Below, piece by piece: positions 1 to 8,812 of a stretch of DNA of 64,000 bases. The DNA is from Aquimonas sp044377145 (GTDB lineage: Bacteria; Pseudomonadota; Gammaproteobacteria; Xanthomonadales; Xanthomonadaceae). The notes under the pieces are model-generated. The model saw only the letters and a list, made by a program, of their open reading frames with translations, was not told the DNA's origin and made no database searches. Position 1 is the stretch's first letter, and each line of letters begins with the position of its first letter. The position numbers and the translations under genes are program-made. Where the stretch lies: the NCBI RefSeq assembly GCF_044377145.1, contig NZ_JBILJQ010000002.1:124001-188000 (forward strand), written 5' to 3'.

Positions 1-1
1 G

Positions 2-1306
2 GCGCTGCGCCTGTTGCGCCGCGCCCTGCGCGACCCGCTGACCGGCCTGCCCAACCGAGCCGCCTTCGATGAGGACCTGCGCCGCACTTTGGCCAATCCC
101 GCAGGACGGCCGCTGCTGGTGGCCTACCTCGATCTCGACCAGTTCAAGATCATCAACGACGCCCTGAGCCACGCCGCCGGCGACGCACTGCTGCGCGAGC
201 TGGCCGGGCTGATGCGTGCCCTGCTGCCGGCGGATGCCGAGTTGTATCGGCTCGGTGGCGACGAATTCGCGGTGCTGCAGCCCTGCGTGCAGGACGCTGA
301 AGCGAGCAGCCTGCTCGACTCGCTGTGCGAGCGCGTGGCCGACTTCCGTTTCGCCTGGGAGGCTGGCCTGATCTCGACCCAGGTCAGCATCGGCTATGCC
401 TTGAGCGAGCGGCCCGCTGCCGACTACGGCGAACTGCTGGCCCAGGTCGATGCCGCCTGCTTCACCGCCAAGGAGCTTGGTGGCAATCGCGTGCAGCACG
501 CCGCGCCCGGTGAACAGGCGGTGCGCGAGCGCACCTCGGCGATGCACTGGGTGCTGCGCATCAACGAGGCGCTGGAGCACGATCGCTTCGAACTGTTCTG
601 CCAGGAAATCACCCCGCTCGATGGCGAGCAGGACGGGCGCCATCTGGAGATCCTGCTGCGCAAGCGCGAAGCCAGTACCGGCGCGCTGCTGCCACCGGCC
701 GAGTTCAGCGCCGCCGCCGAGCGCTTCGGGCTCTCCGCGCGGCTCGACACCTGGGTGGTCGACCGCACCCTGAGCTGGCTGGAGGACCATCCGCAGGCCG
801 CGGCCAGCGTGCGGCTGTGCTCGATCAATCTGTCGACCGCCTCGCTGGTGGACGCGAGCTTCGCCCGCTTCCTGCGCCAGCGCCTGGCCCGCAGCAGCTT
901 CCCGCTGACCCGCCTGTGCTTCGAGATCACCGAAACCGGCGCGGTGCGCGACCTGGCCCGCGCGGTCGAGTTCATCAGCGGATTGCGCGCGTTGGGCTGC
1001 CGCTTCGCGCTGGACGACTTCGGCACCGGGTTCTGCTCGTTCTCCTACCTGCCCAAGCTCGATGTCGACCTGCTCAAGATCGACGGCAGCTTCGTGCGCG
1101 ACGCCGGCACCTCGCCGCTGGCCTTGGCGATCGTGCAGGCGATCGTACGCATCGCCCAGGTCACCGGCCGCAAGACCGTGGCCGAATGGGTCGAAACCCC
1201 CGCCCTGGTCGAGCGCATGCGCGAACTCGGCGTGGAGTACGTGCAGGGCTACGCCTTCAGCCGGCCGCAGCCGATTGCGGAGTTTTTTGCTGTGGGCAGG
1301 GAATAG
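2..1306 (+). CDS. GGDEF/EAL cyclic-di-GMP protein, C-terminal part
   Basis: Partial gene: the frame is open from the left edge, so the start and any sensor domain lie outside the window. A GGDEF domain comes first, with an intact GGDEF motif at about visible residue 85 preceded by DPLTGLPNR. An EAL phosphodiesterase domain follows. The EAL signature reads EIL at about residue 216. The metal and base residues N (SINLS), E (EITET), DDFGTGF (about 338), K (LLKID), E (AEWVE) and Q (VQGYAF) are all visible. Family knowledge says GGDEF makes and EAL degrades cyclic di-GMP. Both sites look intact, so which activity dominates cannot be read here. It ends 82 nt from a convergent gene, and the gap contains a GGGAATCGGGAATCGG repeat. 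Confidence 0.93.
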   Translation, partial: ALRLLRRALRDPLTGLPNRAAFDEDLRRTLANPAGRPLLVAYLDLDQFKIINDALSHAAGDALLRELAGLMRALLPADAELYRLGGDEFAVLQPCVQDAEASSLLDSLCERVADFRFAWEAGLISTQVSIGYALSERPAADYGELLAQVDAACFTAKELGGNRVQHAAPGEQAVRERTSAMHWVLRINEALEHDRFELFCQEITPLDGEQDGRHLEILLRKREASTGALLPPAEFSAAAERFGLSARLDTWVVDRTLSWLEDHPQAAASVRLCSINLSTASLVDASFARFLRQRLARSSFPLTRLCFEITETGAVRDLARAVEFISGLRALGCRFALDDFGTGFCSFSYLPKLDVDLLKIDGSFVRDAGTSPLALAIVQAIVRIAQVTGRKTVAEWVETPALVERMRELGVEYVQGYAFSRPQPIAEFFAVGRE

Positions 1307-1388
1307 GGAATCGGGAATCGGTGGCACCGGCCGAGCTGGCTGGATTGTGTTGATCGGCCATTGATCGCGCGGTCGTCCTGGCAATCGC

Positions 1389-3269
1389 TCACTCGAAGCC
1401 GTTGGCGAACAGCGCGTCCCCGGCCGGCGCGAACACCGCGGCGACCTCGGTGTCGCCATCGATGCGCAGGCGGCAGGTCGTGCCCGTGCAAGCGCCGGCC
1501 CAGCGATCAAAGCGGAAGCCGGGTGCGGCGGTCGCGGTGAGGGTGACCTCGGTGTCACCGGCGAACGGCGCCACGCACGTCGGCGAACACGCAATGCCGG
1601 CCGGGCTGCTGCTGACCGAGCCGGTGCCGCCGCTACGCAGCACCGTGAGATTCCCCGGCGCCCCGCGCAGGCGGATGCGCGTCACGAACCAGTCGTAGTC
1701 GGCAGGATCGGCGATGCCTGCGCCGCGGAAATCTCCGACCACGATCAGATGCTGGGCGCCCTGATTGTCTGATTCCAGTACCGCGCCATCGAAGGCCCAG
1801 GCGCGCGGCGCCGGGCCGCCGTTCGCTCCGCCGCTGGGCACGCGGTACTGCTGTGAGCCCTCGAAGCCGAAGGCCAGATTCGGAGGAAAGGCGAGGTTGT
1901 CCGGAGGCCCGCCACTCATCGCGACAAAGAAGCTGTCCTGCTCGCCTGTGCATTGATTGGACTCGGTGCACAGGCGCAGAGCACCGAGCAACACGTGTTT
2001 GCCATCCCAGCGCAACCCCTTCTGCACGTTCACGCTGCGTGTGGAGAGGATGCCGTTGAGGAACAGCCAGCGTGGAGACAGAAACTGCGTGCCGTTGTCG
2101 AAAGCGATGATCGGCTGGTGCTGATTGCCGCCGGCGAAGAAGGCCTGTTCCGCGGAGCCATAAAGAAACAGGTTCGGCAGCGACGGCTCCCAGCGCATCG
2201 AAGCAAAGCGGGTCTGACGCGAATCGGGCGACCAGTAGCCGGTCGGCGTGACCCACGCCGTGCCCGCGTTGGCGAAGCTGCCGTTGAACAGCGCTTGGTA
2301 GCTGCCGTAGGACGGGCCGTAGGCGGAAGTCGGCGACGGCCGATCGCGCAGGCTGCCGGCGAGGCGCAGGTCGGCGCTGGTGAGGTAAGTCGCGGCGGCA
2401 GGCAGGAATTCCGCGGCCGGGACGCCGGCCGAGTTGATCGCCGGCAGCTGGATGCCGCCGCTGTTGCCGCAGCCCAGCGCATAGTTCGATTCCGGTACTC
2501 GTCGATAGACGCTGGCGCCGGCGTCCCAAGCCATGCGCGCCATCACCACCATCGGCGCGCGCGTGGTCGGCGCGCCGATGGAAGAGAAGGTCTGCTGGCC
2601 CACGATCGTCAGCTCGCCATTGGGTGCGATCGCGAGGCTGCGCGCGTTGAGCTCGGTGCGGTAGATCGCGGGGTCACAGAACACGCTGCCCGGAGCGCCC
2701 GGGGCGTACAGGTTCACGCCCTCCCAGTTCACCGGCGTCAGCACCCCGCCCCCGGGCGGGCCGATAAGCGCCTGGCCCTGAGTGCGTGGCGCACCGTCGC
2801 GGGTGAAGACCTCGACGAAAAAGTCCTCGCTGGCGCCGTGGAAGAACACATTGTCGAGGTTGCGGACACCGTAGCCGATGACCACGTCGCCGTTGGGCGC
2901 GAAACCGAGCCCGGCGAGGTCGGCGATGTCGCCCTGGGTGCTGATCACACGGCCGTTGTTGCCGAAGCTCATCACCGGCGCGCCGTTGGCGTCGAGCTTG
3001 ACGATGGCGATGCGGTCGCCCGCGAGCCCGGCGACGTAGAGGTAGCGGAAGGACAGCAGGATGCCGCCGACGTTGACGAACTCGCTGCGCACCGCAAGGA
3101 AGCGTGCGGAGTCGAAGGGCGACTCGCCGGGGCGGTCGAAGGCCAGACGCGTCCATCCGTCGACGCCGAAGGAAGGATCGACGTCACCCGGGGCCAAGGG
3201 CGCGGCGGCGCCGACGCGCGACAGGGTGAGCAGGAAAACCGCAGCAAGCAGTTGAAGCCAGGAAAGCAT
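1389..3269 (-). CDS. secreted delta-60-repeat protein with FxxGFE tail
   Basis: 626 aa. The ATG at 3269 is followed directly by a signal peptide (hydrophobic core, cleavage near VGAAA). The N-terminal part has delta-60-type beta-propeller repeats (DPSFGVDGW, then KLDANG and SFGNNGRV). The middle is long and unassigned. Near the C-terminus is a Flg_new_2/InlB-B-like module (GFRFDRWAGACTGTTC, then VAAVFAP) and the protein stops on DALFANGFE. The same type of tail ends the protein at 6944-8356 and the broken gene at 6460-6840. Export is supported by the signal peptide. Its role (surface or extracellular binding) is inference. The family gives no enzymatic motif. Confidence 0.85.
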   Translation of the reverse strand: MLSWLQLLAAVFLLTLSRVGAAAPLAPGDVDPSFGVDGWTRLAFDRPGESPFDSARFLAVRSEFVNVGGILLSFRYLYVAGLAGDRIAIVKLDANGAPVMSFGNNGRVISTQGDIADLAGLGFAPNGDVVIGYGVRNLDNVFFHGASEDFFVEVFTRDGAPRTQGQALIGPPGGGVLTPVNWEGVNLYAPGAPGSVFCDPAIYRTELNARSLAIAPNGELTIVGQQTFSSIGAPTTRAPMVVMARMAWDAGASVYRRVPESNYALGCGNSGGIQLPAINSAGVPAAEFLPAAATYLTSADLRLAGSLRDRPSPTSAYGPSYGSYQALFNGSFANAGTAWVTPTGYWSPDSRQTRFASMRWEPSLPNLFLYGSAEQAFFAGGNQHQPIIAFDNGTQFLSPRWLFLNGILSTRSVNVQKGLRWDGKHVLLGALRLCTESNQCTGEQDSFFVAMSGGPPDNLAFPPNLAFGFEGSQQYRVPSGGANGGPAPRAWAFDGAVLESDNQGAQHLIVVGDFRGAGIADPADYDWFVTRIRLRGAPGNLTVLRSGGTGSVSSSPAGIACSPTCVAPFAGDTEVTLTATAAPGFRFDRWAGACTGTTCRLRIDGDTEVAAVFAPAGDALFANGFE

Positions 3270-3696
3270 GGGCAGATCTCCGGCGCCCGCAGCGGCGCCC
3301 CTTTGGACCTACGCCATCGCGGGCCGAACCTGACACGACTGCAGCAGTGCCGAACGCGGGCGTCCGCTCAACCGCTCCCAGGCTGGGCCTGGACCCTCAA
3401 GCACTGCTCATGGCTCTACCCGCGCGCTTGCATCACCTCGATCCGCTCGGGTCTGTGATCTCCCCCCTGCGCTGGCTGTCAGGCGGCGCGCCCGAACAGC
3501 GTAAGTCCGCGCATGCGCATCCCGACCCGCCTCTGCTGCCTTCGCTCGACGTTCGCAGCACGCCGCGCCGCGCCGCGCGGGTGGCGGAGCGGGCTCGGCT
3601 ATTCTTGCGAGCGTGCGACGACGACCGCGCCGTGCATCGCGACCGGGCGAGGGCGCACACCCGCTTGCAGCCACGCCAGCCGATGAGCCCAGCCCC
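3270..3696. other. intergenic region between divergent genes
   Basis: About 430 nt separate the start of the delta-60 protein from the start chosen for the kinase. It must carry both promoters. I see no convincing coding frame, hairpin or operator in it. Part of it (from the GTG at 3613) could be an N-terminal extension of the kinase. Confidence 0.5.
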
Positions 3697-6432
3697 GTGA
3701 GCGAAACGCCGTTCCAGCGCATGAAGCGCGACTTCAATGCCCTGCTCGATCTGCAGCCGGAGGCGCGCGCGCTGCGCGTGCGTGCCATCGAGCAGGAGGA
3801 CCCTGCGCTGGCTGCCGAGCTTCAGCGCCTGCTGGCGGCCCTGGACGAGCGCGACCTCGCGCCTGCGGCGGACGCACTGCTCGGTCATCGGCTCGGCCCG
3901 TTCGAGCTCACCCGCCGGCTGGGCGCGGGCGGGATGGGCGTGGTCTATCTCGGTGAACGCAGCGACGGCGAAGTCGCCCAGCAGGTGGCGATCAAGCTGC
4001 CGGGCCGGCTGGCCTTCGCCGATCCGCAGCCGCAGCGCATCCAGCGCGAGCGCGACTTCCTTGCGCGGCTTTCGCATCCGCACATCGCGCGCCTGGTCGA
4101 TGCCGGCAGCAGTGCCGCGCTGGGCGCCTGGTTCGCGATGGAGTATGTCGATGGCGAGCCGCTGACCCACTTCGCCGATCGCGCGCGGCTTGCTTTGGGC
4201 GCGCGGCTGGACCTGTGGCTGCAGGTGGCCGAGGCGGTTGCCTACGCGCATCGCTACGGCATCGTCCATCGCGATCTGAAGCCCGGCAACGTGCTGGTCG
4301 ATGGCGCAGGCCAGGCCAAGCTGCTGGATTTCGGCATCGCCAAGCTGATCGACCCCGAGGCCAGCGCCAGCGATACCGCCGCGCTGTTCACCGCACGCTA
4401 CGCCTCGCCCGAGCAGGTCGCCGGCGAACCCGCGACCACCGCCACCGATGTGCACGGGCTGGGTCTGCTGCTGTACGAACTGCTGTGCGGACGCCCGGCC
4501 TTCGAGGCCAACAGCGATCTAGCTCTGCGACAGGCGATTGTCACCGCCGAGCCGCCGACCCTGCGCGCCAGCCTGGGGGCGGGCCCAGCGAACGCGGCCG
4601 CAGCGATCGCCGCCGCCCGCGATGTGCCGCTGGGAACGCTGCGGCGGATGCTGGGCGGTGACCTGCAGGCCATCGTCAGCAAGGCATTGCACAAGCGCCC
4701 GGCCGATCGTTACGGCACAGCGACGGAGTTCGCGGCCGATGTGCGCGCCTGGCTGGCCGGGCTGCCGGTATCCGCGATGCTGCCGACGCGCGGCTATCGC
4801 CTGCGCCGTTTCATTGGGCGCCACCGCGCGGCCAGCGCCGGCGCGCTGCTGGCGCTGTTCGGCCTCATCTGTGGGCTCGGCCTCGCCTTGCACCAGCGCG
4901 CGCAATTTCTCGAGGCGCGCGATCAGGCGCTGGCCGAGAACGCGCTGCTGATCCGGCTGCTGGAAGGTGCGGATCCCTACCATCTGCGCGGCTCGGAGCT
5001 GCGCGTGGCCGAGTTGCTGGAGGATGCGGCGAAGGAGACCCTGGCGCGCACCGATCTCGAACCGATGGCGCGCGCGCGCCTGCTGGAGACCATCGGCAGC
5101 ACCCTGCTGAACCAGTCGCGCTTCAGCGCCGCCGAGCCGGCACTGGCCGCGGCCGAAGCCGCGTACGCCACGCACGCGCCGGAACGCACACGGGAACGGA
5201 TGCAGCTGACCATTCGCCGCGCGGCGGCGCGCTTCGAGCTGGGCGAACGCGCGGATGCATCGGCCGCGATCGAGGCGCTGTGGCCCGAGCTTGAGCAGGC
5301 CGAAGCTGCGCTGCAGATCGAAGCCTTGGAGTGGCGTGCGCACATGCGCCGCGCACAGGAACAGCTGGAGCCCGCGCTGGCGGACATTGATGCGGCGCTC
5401 GCCCTGTGCGGCGCTCGCTGCGGTGGCGAGACCGATGCCCGCGTCAGCCTGGTGACCAAGCGGATCGATCTGCTGTCACGGCTGCAGCGCCACGAGGCCG
5501 CGATCGCTGAAGCCGACACCGCGTGGCAGTCGGCGTCGGCGCTGCCGCCGGAGCGCTCGGATGTGCGCCTGCTGGTCGGCGGCAGCCGCGCCGCTGCGCT
5601 TTCGCAGGCCGGCCGGGCCGCGCAGGCCGAGGCCGGGCTCAGCGAACTGCTGCCACTGGCCGAAGCCCTGCACGGCGGCCGCGGCAATCGTCTGGCGGGT
5701 TTGTATTCAACCCTTGAACAACTGCAGCGCGGACAGGGCCTGCATCGCGCCGCCGCGGCCAGCGCGCTGCGCGTGGTCAAACTCTACGAACTCACCCTGC
5801 CCGACTCGGTGTACCTCGCCTATGCGCTGAAAACGCTGGGCCTGAACCTGCGCCTGGTCGGCGACCACACCGCGGCGATCGAAACCCTGGACCGTGCCGA
5901 GCGCATGTTCCGCGCGGTCGAAGGCGAGGACAGCGCCGAGGCGCGCTGGTGCGGCATCAACCGGCTCGCAGTCGAAGCGACGCGCTCCGGCGCGGCCGCG
6001 GATCTGGCGCGCCTGAGCATGGCCGCCGAGGCCTATCTCGACAGCGGCCACAGCACCTTCGAGCGCGTCGTGCGCCTGCTCGTCGCCGAGACCGCCGCGG
6101 ATCTCAACGACGTGCCACAGGCGCGCGTGCATCTCGCCGCGGCACGCGCGCTCGCCGACAACTCGCCCGGCATGCTCACGCGCATGCAGGCGCTCGGCCT
6201 GCAGCTCGACTGGAGCGAGGGCCGCACACCGAACGCGGAGGACCGCGCCTTCATCGCCGCACTGGCCGAGCGCAATGACGTCGGGCTGATCCCCGCGCGC
6301 CTGTTGCGTGCACTGGCCCGGCACGCACCTTCCGCCCAGGCCTGCGCGGATGCCCGCGCCGCCTGGGCACGGATCGATCCCAGCGTGAACGCCTGGCAGG
6401 TTGAGCAGAAGGCGCTGGCGGGCTGTCCTTGA
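3697..6432 (+). CDS. membrane-anchored Ser/Thr protein kinase with TPR-like C-terminal half
   Basis: About 911 aa from the GTG at 3697. A GTG at 3613 and an ATG at 3721 are alternatives; the sequence just after 3697 already looks like the usual N-terminal helix of this kinase group. Kinase domain: glycine loop GAGGMG at 76-81, catalytic lysine VAIK at about 100, HRDLKPGN from about 191, DFG at about 211, and ASPEQ in place of APE. A single membrane helix lies near 379-403. The remaining 500 residues are alanine-rich helical repeats of TPR type. All catalytic residues are present, so an active Hanks-type kinase with an extracytoplasmic or repeat-scaffold tail is expected. Its substrate is unknown. 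Confidence 0.9.
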   Translation: MSETPFQRMKRDFNALLDLQPEARALRVRAIEQEDPALAAELQRLLAALDERDLAPAADALLGHRLGPFELTRRLGAGGMGVVYLGERSDGEVAQQVAIKLPGRLAFADPQPQRIQRERDFLARLSHPHIARLVDAGSSAALGAWFAMEYVDGEPLTHFADRARLALGARLDLWLQVAEAVAYAHRYGIVHRDLKPGNVLVDGAGQAKLLDFGIAKLIDPEASASDTAALFTARYASPEQVAGEPATTATDVHGLGLLLYELLCGRPAFEANSDLALRQAIVTAEPPTLRASLGAGPANAAAAIAAARDVPLGTLRRMLGGDLQAIVSKALHKRPADRYGTATEFAADVRAWLAGLPVSAMLPTRGYRLRRFIGRHRAASAGALLALFGLICGLGLALHQRAQFLEARDQALAENALLIRLLEGADPYHLRGSELRVAELLEDAAKETLARTDLEPMARARLLETIGSTLLNQSRFSAAEPALAAAEAAYATHAPERTRERMQLTIRRAAARFELGERADASAAIEALWPELEQAEAALQIEALEWRAHMRRAQEQLEPALADIDAALALCGARCGGETDARVSLVTKRIDLLSRLQRHEAAIAEADTAWQSASALPPERSDVRLLVGGSRAAALSQAGRAAQAEAGLSELLPLAEALHGGRGNRLAGLYSTLEQLQRGQGLHRAAAASALRVVKLYELTLPDSVYLAYALKTLGLNLRLVGDHTAAIETLDRAERMFRAVEGEDSAEARWCGINRLAVEATRSGAAADLARLSMAAEAYLDSGHSTFERVVRLLVAETAADLNDVPQARVHLAAARALADNSPGMLTRMQALGLQLDWSEGRTPNAEDRAFIAALAERNDVGLIPARLLRALARHAPSAQACADARAAWARIDPSVNAWQVEQKALAGCP

Positions 6433-6459
6433 GGGCGAGCGTTTGGGCGTGAGCAATCC

Positions 6460-6840
6460 CGGGCTCCGCGGCGTCGCGATGCCGCCCTGGGTCGGCGCGT
6501 CGTCGTCAGAGGCGCCTACGAACACGCGGGCTTTAGCTTCGGCAATCGCGCGTTGGTCCGCCTACGTGCAGACGGCAGCTTCGACACCGGCTTCGGCAAG
6601 CTCAACCTCCGCCTGCTCGGTCGCATGGGCTACGGCCACACCCTGTTCGGCAGCGACCGCGACAACCGTCTGGACCGCAAGGCCCTGTCCGCCGATGGCG
6701 AACGCGTGGTGTCCGTCGGCTATGTCTACGCCAGCAACGATGGCAGCTACGACGGCGGCGTTATGCGGGTCCGGCGGCACGCGCAGGATCTGCCCAGGGA
6801 TGGGTTTGAGTGCGCTGCTGCGGCTGAGGCGCTTCGTTAG
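6460..6840 (+). pseudogene. remnant of a delta-60-repeat secreted protein
   Basis: No start codon, signal peptide or N-terminal half is found. The surviving frame reads GAYEHAGFSFGNRALVRL followed by ADGSFDTGFG, then SADGERVVSVGYVYASNDG. These are delta-60 repeat units like those in the gene at 1389-3269. The frame reaches DLPRDGFE, where the tail of its intact relatives stops, but the next codon is TGC rather than TGA. It then reads 9 residues further to a TAG. This fits a 5'-truncated copy with a lost stop codon. It could alternatively be the degraded end of a gene disrupted by recombination. Confidence 0.7.
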
Positions 6841-6943
6841 TCCACAGACACCAGGCTTTGCACATCTGAACCTCCTGGCTGGGGAAACCTTGCCAGAAAG
6901 TTCTAGGAACCTGTGTCCGCCGTTGCGGGGAGCGTACGGGGCT

Positions 6944-8356
6944 TCATTCGAAACCGTCGGCGAACACGCGGTCATCGCCGAAGGCGCTGAGGCGGATGTT
7001 GTAAACCGGCTGCACGCCGTCGGCGTTGGTGAACGAGATCGAAGTCTGCGTCTCGCGGAAGCCGATGGAACTGCTCGATGCGTTGAAGCCGAAGGTGAAC
7101 TCGCAGGTCGCGCCGGGGGCGAGCGCGCTGGGGCAGTTGTTGGTCGCGCTGAACGGACTGACCAGATTTCCACCGACAAAGCCGACCAGGTCCAAGCCCG
7201 TGGTGTTGGTCACGCTGACCCGCGTCGTCTGGCTTGTGCCGATTTGCACATCGCCGAAGTCCAGCTCGCGTGCCGCGACCTGGCCCACGGTGCCGACGCC
7301 GCGGCCGGTGAACGCATAGGCAACATTTTGCGAGGCGCCGGGACGCGAGAAGCCCATCGAGGTCGAACCGTTGTAAGTCCGCAGCTCGCGCGCCAGGAAT
7401 CGATAGATGATCGAGCAGGTCGCACCCACGGCGGCCGTGGACGAGGTGCAGCCCGATCCGCCACCGATCTGGCCGCCGAACGCACCGCCGTCACTGCCTT
7501 GTTCGCTGAACCCGCCACCCGAGTAGTTGATCTGCACCGCACTGAGGTTGGTGAACACGAACGGTACGGTCAGGCGCGAGCCCAGCCGCACCGGCCCGAA
7601 GTCGATGCCCACCGGGCGCACGCTTACGACCCCTACCGTATTCACGCCGTTCCCGCTGAACGACAGCGGGACGTTCTGGCTGAACGGCGGCGAGCCGGTG
7701 GTCACGCCGAGGCTGGTGCTGCCGGTCACGCCGCCGGTCGCATTGGGCGTGAACGAATAGTTGAACTGGCACGTACCGCCGGCCACGAGGCTGCCGCCGC
7801 AGGTGCCTCCGTTGCCGGTGAATCCCGCTCCGGGGTTGATGCCGCCGCCGGAGAACAGGACTGCCTCGCTGGTCGGGTTGGTCACGGTCACCGGCACGGT
7901 CACGGTCTCACCGACCAGGGTGTCGCCGAAGTCGACACTGCGCGGCGTGATGTCGACCATCGATTCGACACCAATGCCGACGAAGTTCAGCGGCACGGAC
8001 TGGCTGGGCGAGCCGGGGGCCGACAAGGTCAGTGCCGTCGAACCGCTGACTTCGAGCCCGGTCGCACTGCGCGGCCGGAACGTGTACCGGAACTCGCAGG
8101 TCCCACCGGGTGCGAGCGAGCCTGAGCAGGTGCCACCACCGGCGAGGAATCCGGTGTTGGTGTTGAACCCGCCGCCCGCGAAACTGATGGTGCTGGTGGT
8201 CAGGTTGCGCACGGTCACCGGCACGGTCACCCGGGCACCCATGCGCACCTCGCCGAAGTCGATGAACACCGGCCCGACGTTTGCCAGTCGGGTCTGGGCG
8301 GCCGCGAGGGATGGCATCGCCAACAGCAGAGCAAACAGGCAGGTCATCAGGCGCAT
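6944..8356 (-). CDS. secreted choice-of-anchor D (ASH-like) protein with FxxGFE tail
   Basis: 470 aa from the ATG at 8356, which has a GGAAGA ribosome site just upstream and a clean signal peptide (LFALLLAMPSLAAA before Gln). A longer frame starts 30 codons earlier but puts the signal peptide inside. The mature part is four repeats of about 100 residues, each with an IDFG or DFGDV strand, a VPVTVRN/TN strand and a CxFxYxF strand. These are typical of ASH/choice-of-anchor D immunoglobulin-like domains. It ends DDRVFADGFE, like the delta-60 protein at 1389-3269. It is probably extracellular or surface-bound; its ligand is unknown. Confidence 0.87.
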   Translation of the reverse strand: MRLMTCLFALLLAMPSLAAAQTRLANVGPVFIDFGEVRMGARVTVPVTVRNLTTSTISFAGGGFNTNTGFLAGGGTCSGSLAPGGTCEFRYTFRPRSATGLEVSGSTALTLSAPGSPSQSVPLNFVGIGVESMVDITPRSVDFGDTLVGETVTVPVTVTNPTSEAVLFSGGGINPGAGFTGNGGTCGGSLVAGGTCQFNYSFTPNATGGVTGSTSLGVTTGSPPFSQNVPLSFSGNGVNTVGVVSVRPVGIDFGPVRLGSRLTVPFVFTNLSAVQINYSGGGFSEQGSDGGAFGGQIGGGSGCTSSTAAVGATCSIIYRFLARELRTYNGSTSMGFSRPGASQNVAYAFTGRGVGTVGQVAARELDFGDVQIGTSQTTRVSVTNTTGLDLVGFVGGNLVSPFSATNNCPSALAPGATCEFTFGFNASSSSIGFRETQTSISFTNADGVQPVYNIRLSAFGDDRVFADGFE

Positions 8357-8812
8357 GGACGGTCTTCCGGTAGGGAATACGAATAGAACGCTTCTGAGAG
8401 GCAAAACCGGACGCGTCGCCCGACAACCCCGCACGAAACGGGTCACGCGAAAGGGTCACGAGAGGGCTCAGGTCTAGACCCTAGACCAAGCCATCGTCAC
8501 CCCACCGATCTCCTTGCAAGCCGAACGCGGCAAGCATAACGCCTCCGACCACACGGATCTCCAGCGAGCGCGGACGACCGCCGGCCGAGGCGCGCGGACA
8601 AGGCAGAGAGCGTGCACTGGATGGAGGTCCAAGACATGGACCTGACCCCTTTGGCCCACCCTCGGCGGCACCCCGATGCCACTTTGCTAGACCTGACCCC
8701 GGGCTCGCTGGACCCCGGGCTCGCTGCGGGCTCGCTGGGGTGCTACCAAGATTGACCTGACTCCCACGTGCGGTAGCCTCGCTGCTCACTGACATTGCCG
8801 ACGGGCGTGTGG
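8357..8812. other. intergenic region at left edge of the 8.8-12.0 kb island
   Basis: No coding frame of substance. The region contains the short direct repeats listed separately at 8639-8764. It separates high-GC chromosomal genes from the apparently lower-GC three-gene operon, so it is a candidate boundary of a transferred segment. No integrase, tRNA or clear target duplication is visible. Confidence 0.5.
8639..8764. repeat. short direct repeats GACCTGACCCC and GGGCTCGCTG
   Basis: GACCTGACCCC occurs at 8639-8649 and 8690-8700, and as GACCTGACTCC at 8754-8764. Between the last two, GGGCTCGCTG is repeated three times (8701-8710, 8717-8726, 8728-8737). They lie just outside the end of the three-gene operon. 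They may be remains of a mobile or replication-slippage repeat. Confidence 0.6.

Noticed and set aside
1953..3458. Plus-strand frame antisense to the delta-60 protein
   Set aside because: It lies opposite a gene with a clear signal peptide and repeat structure, and its composition is that of a shadow frame.
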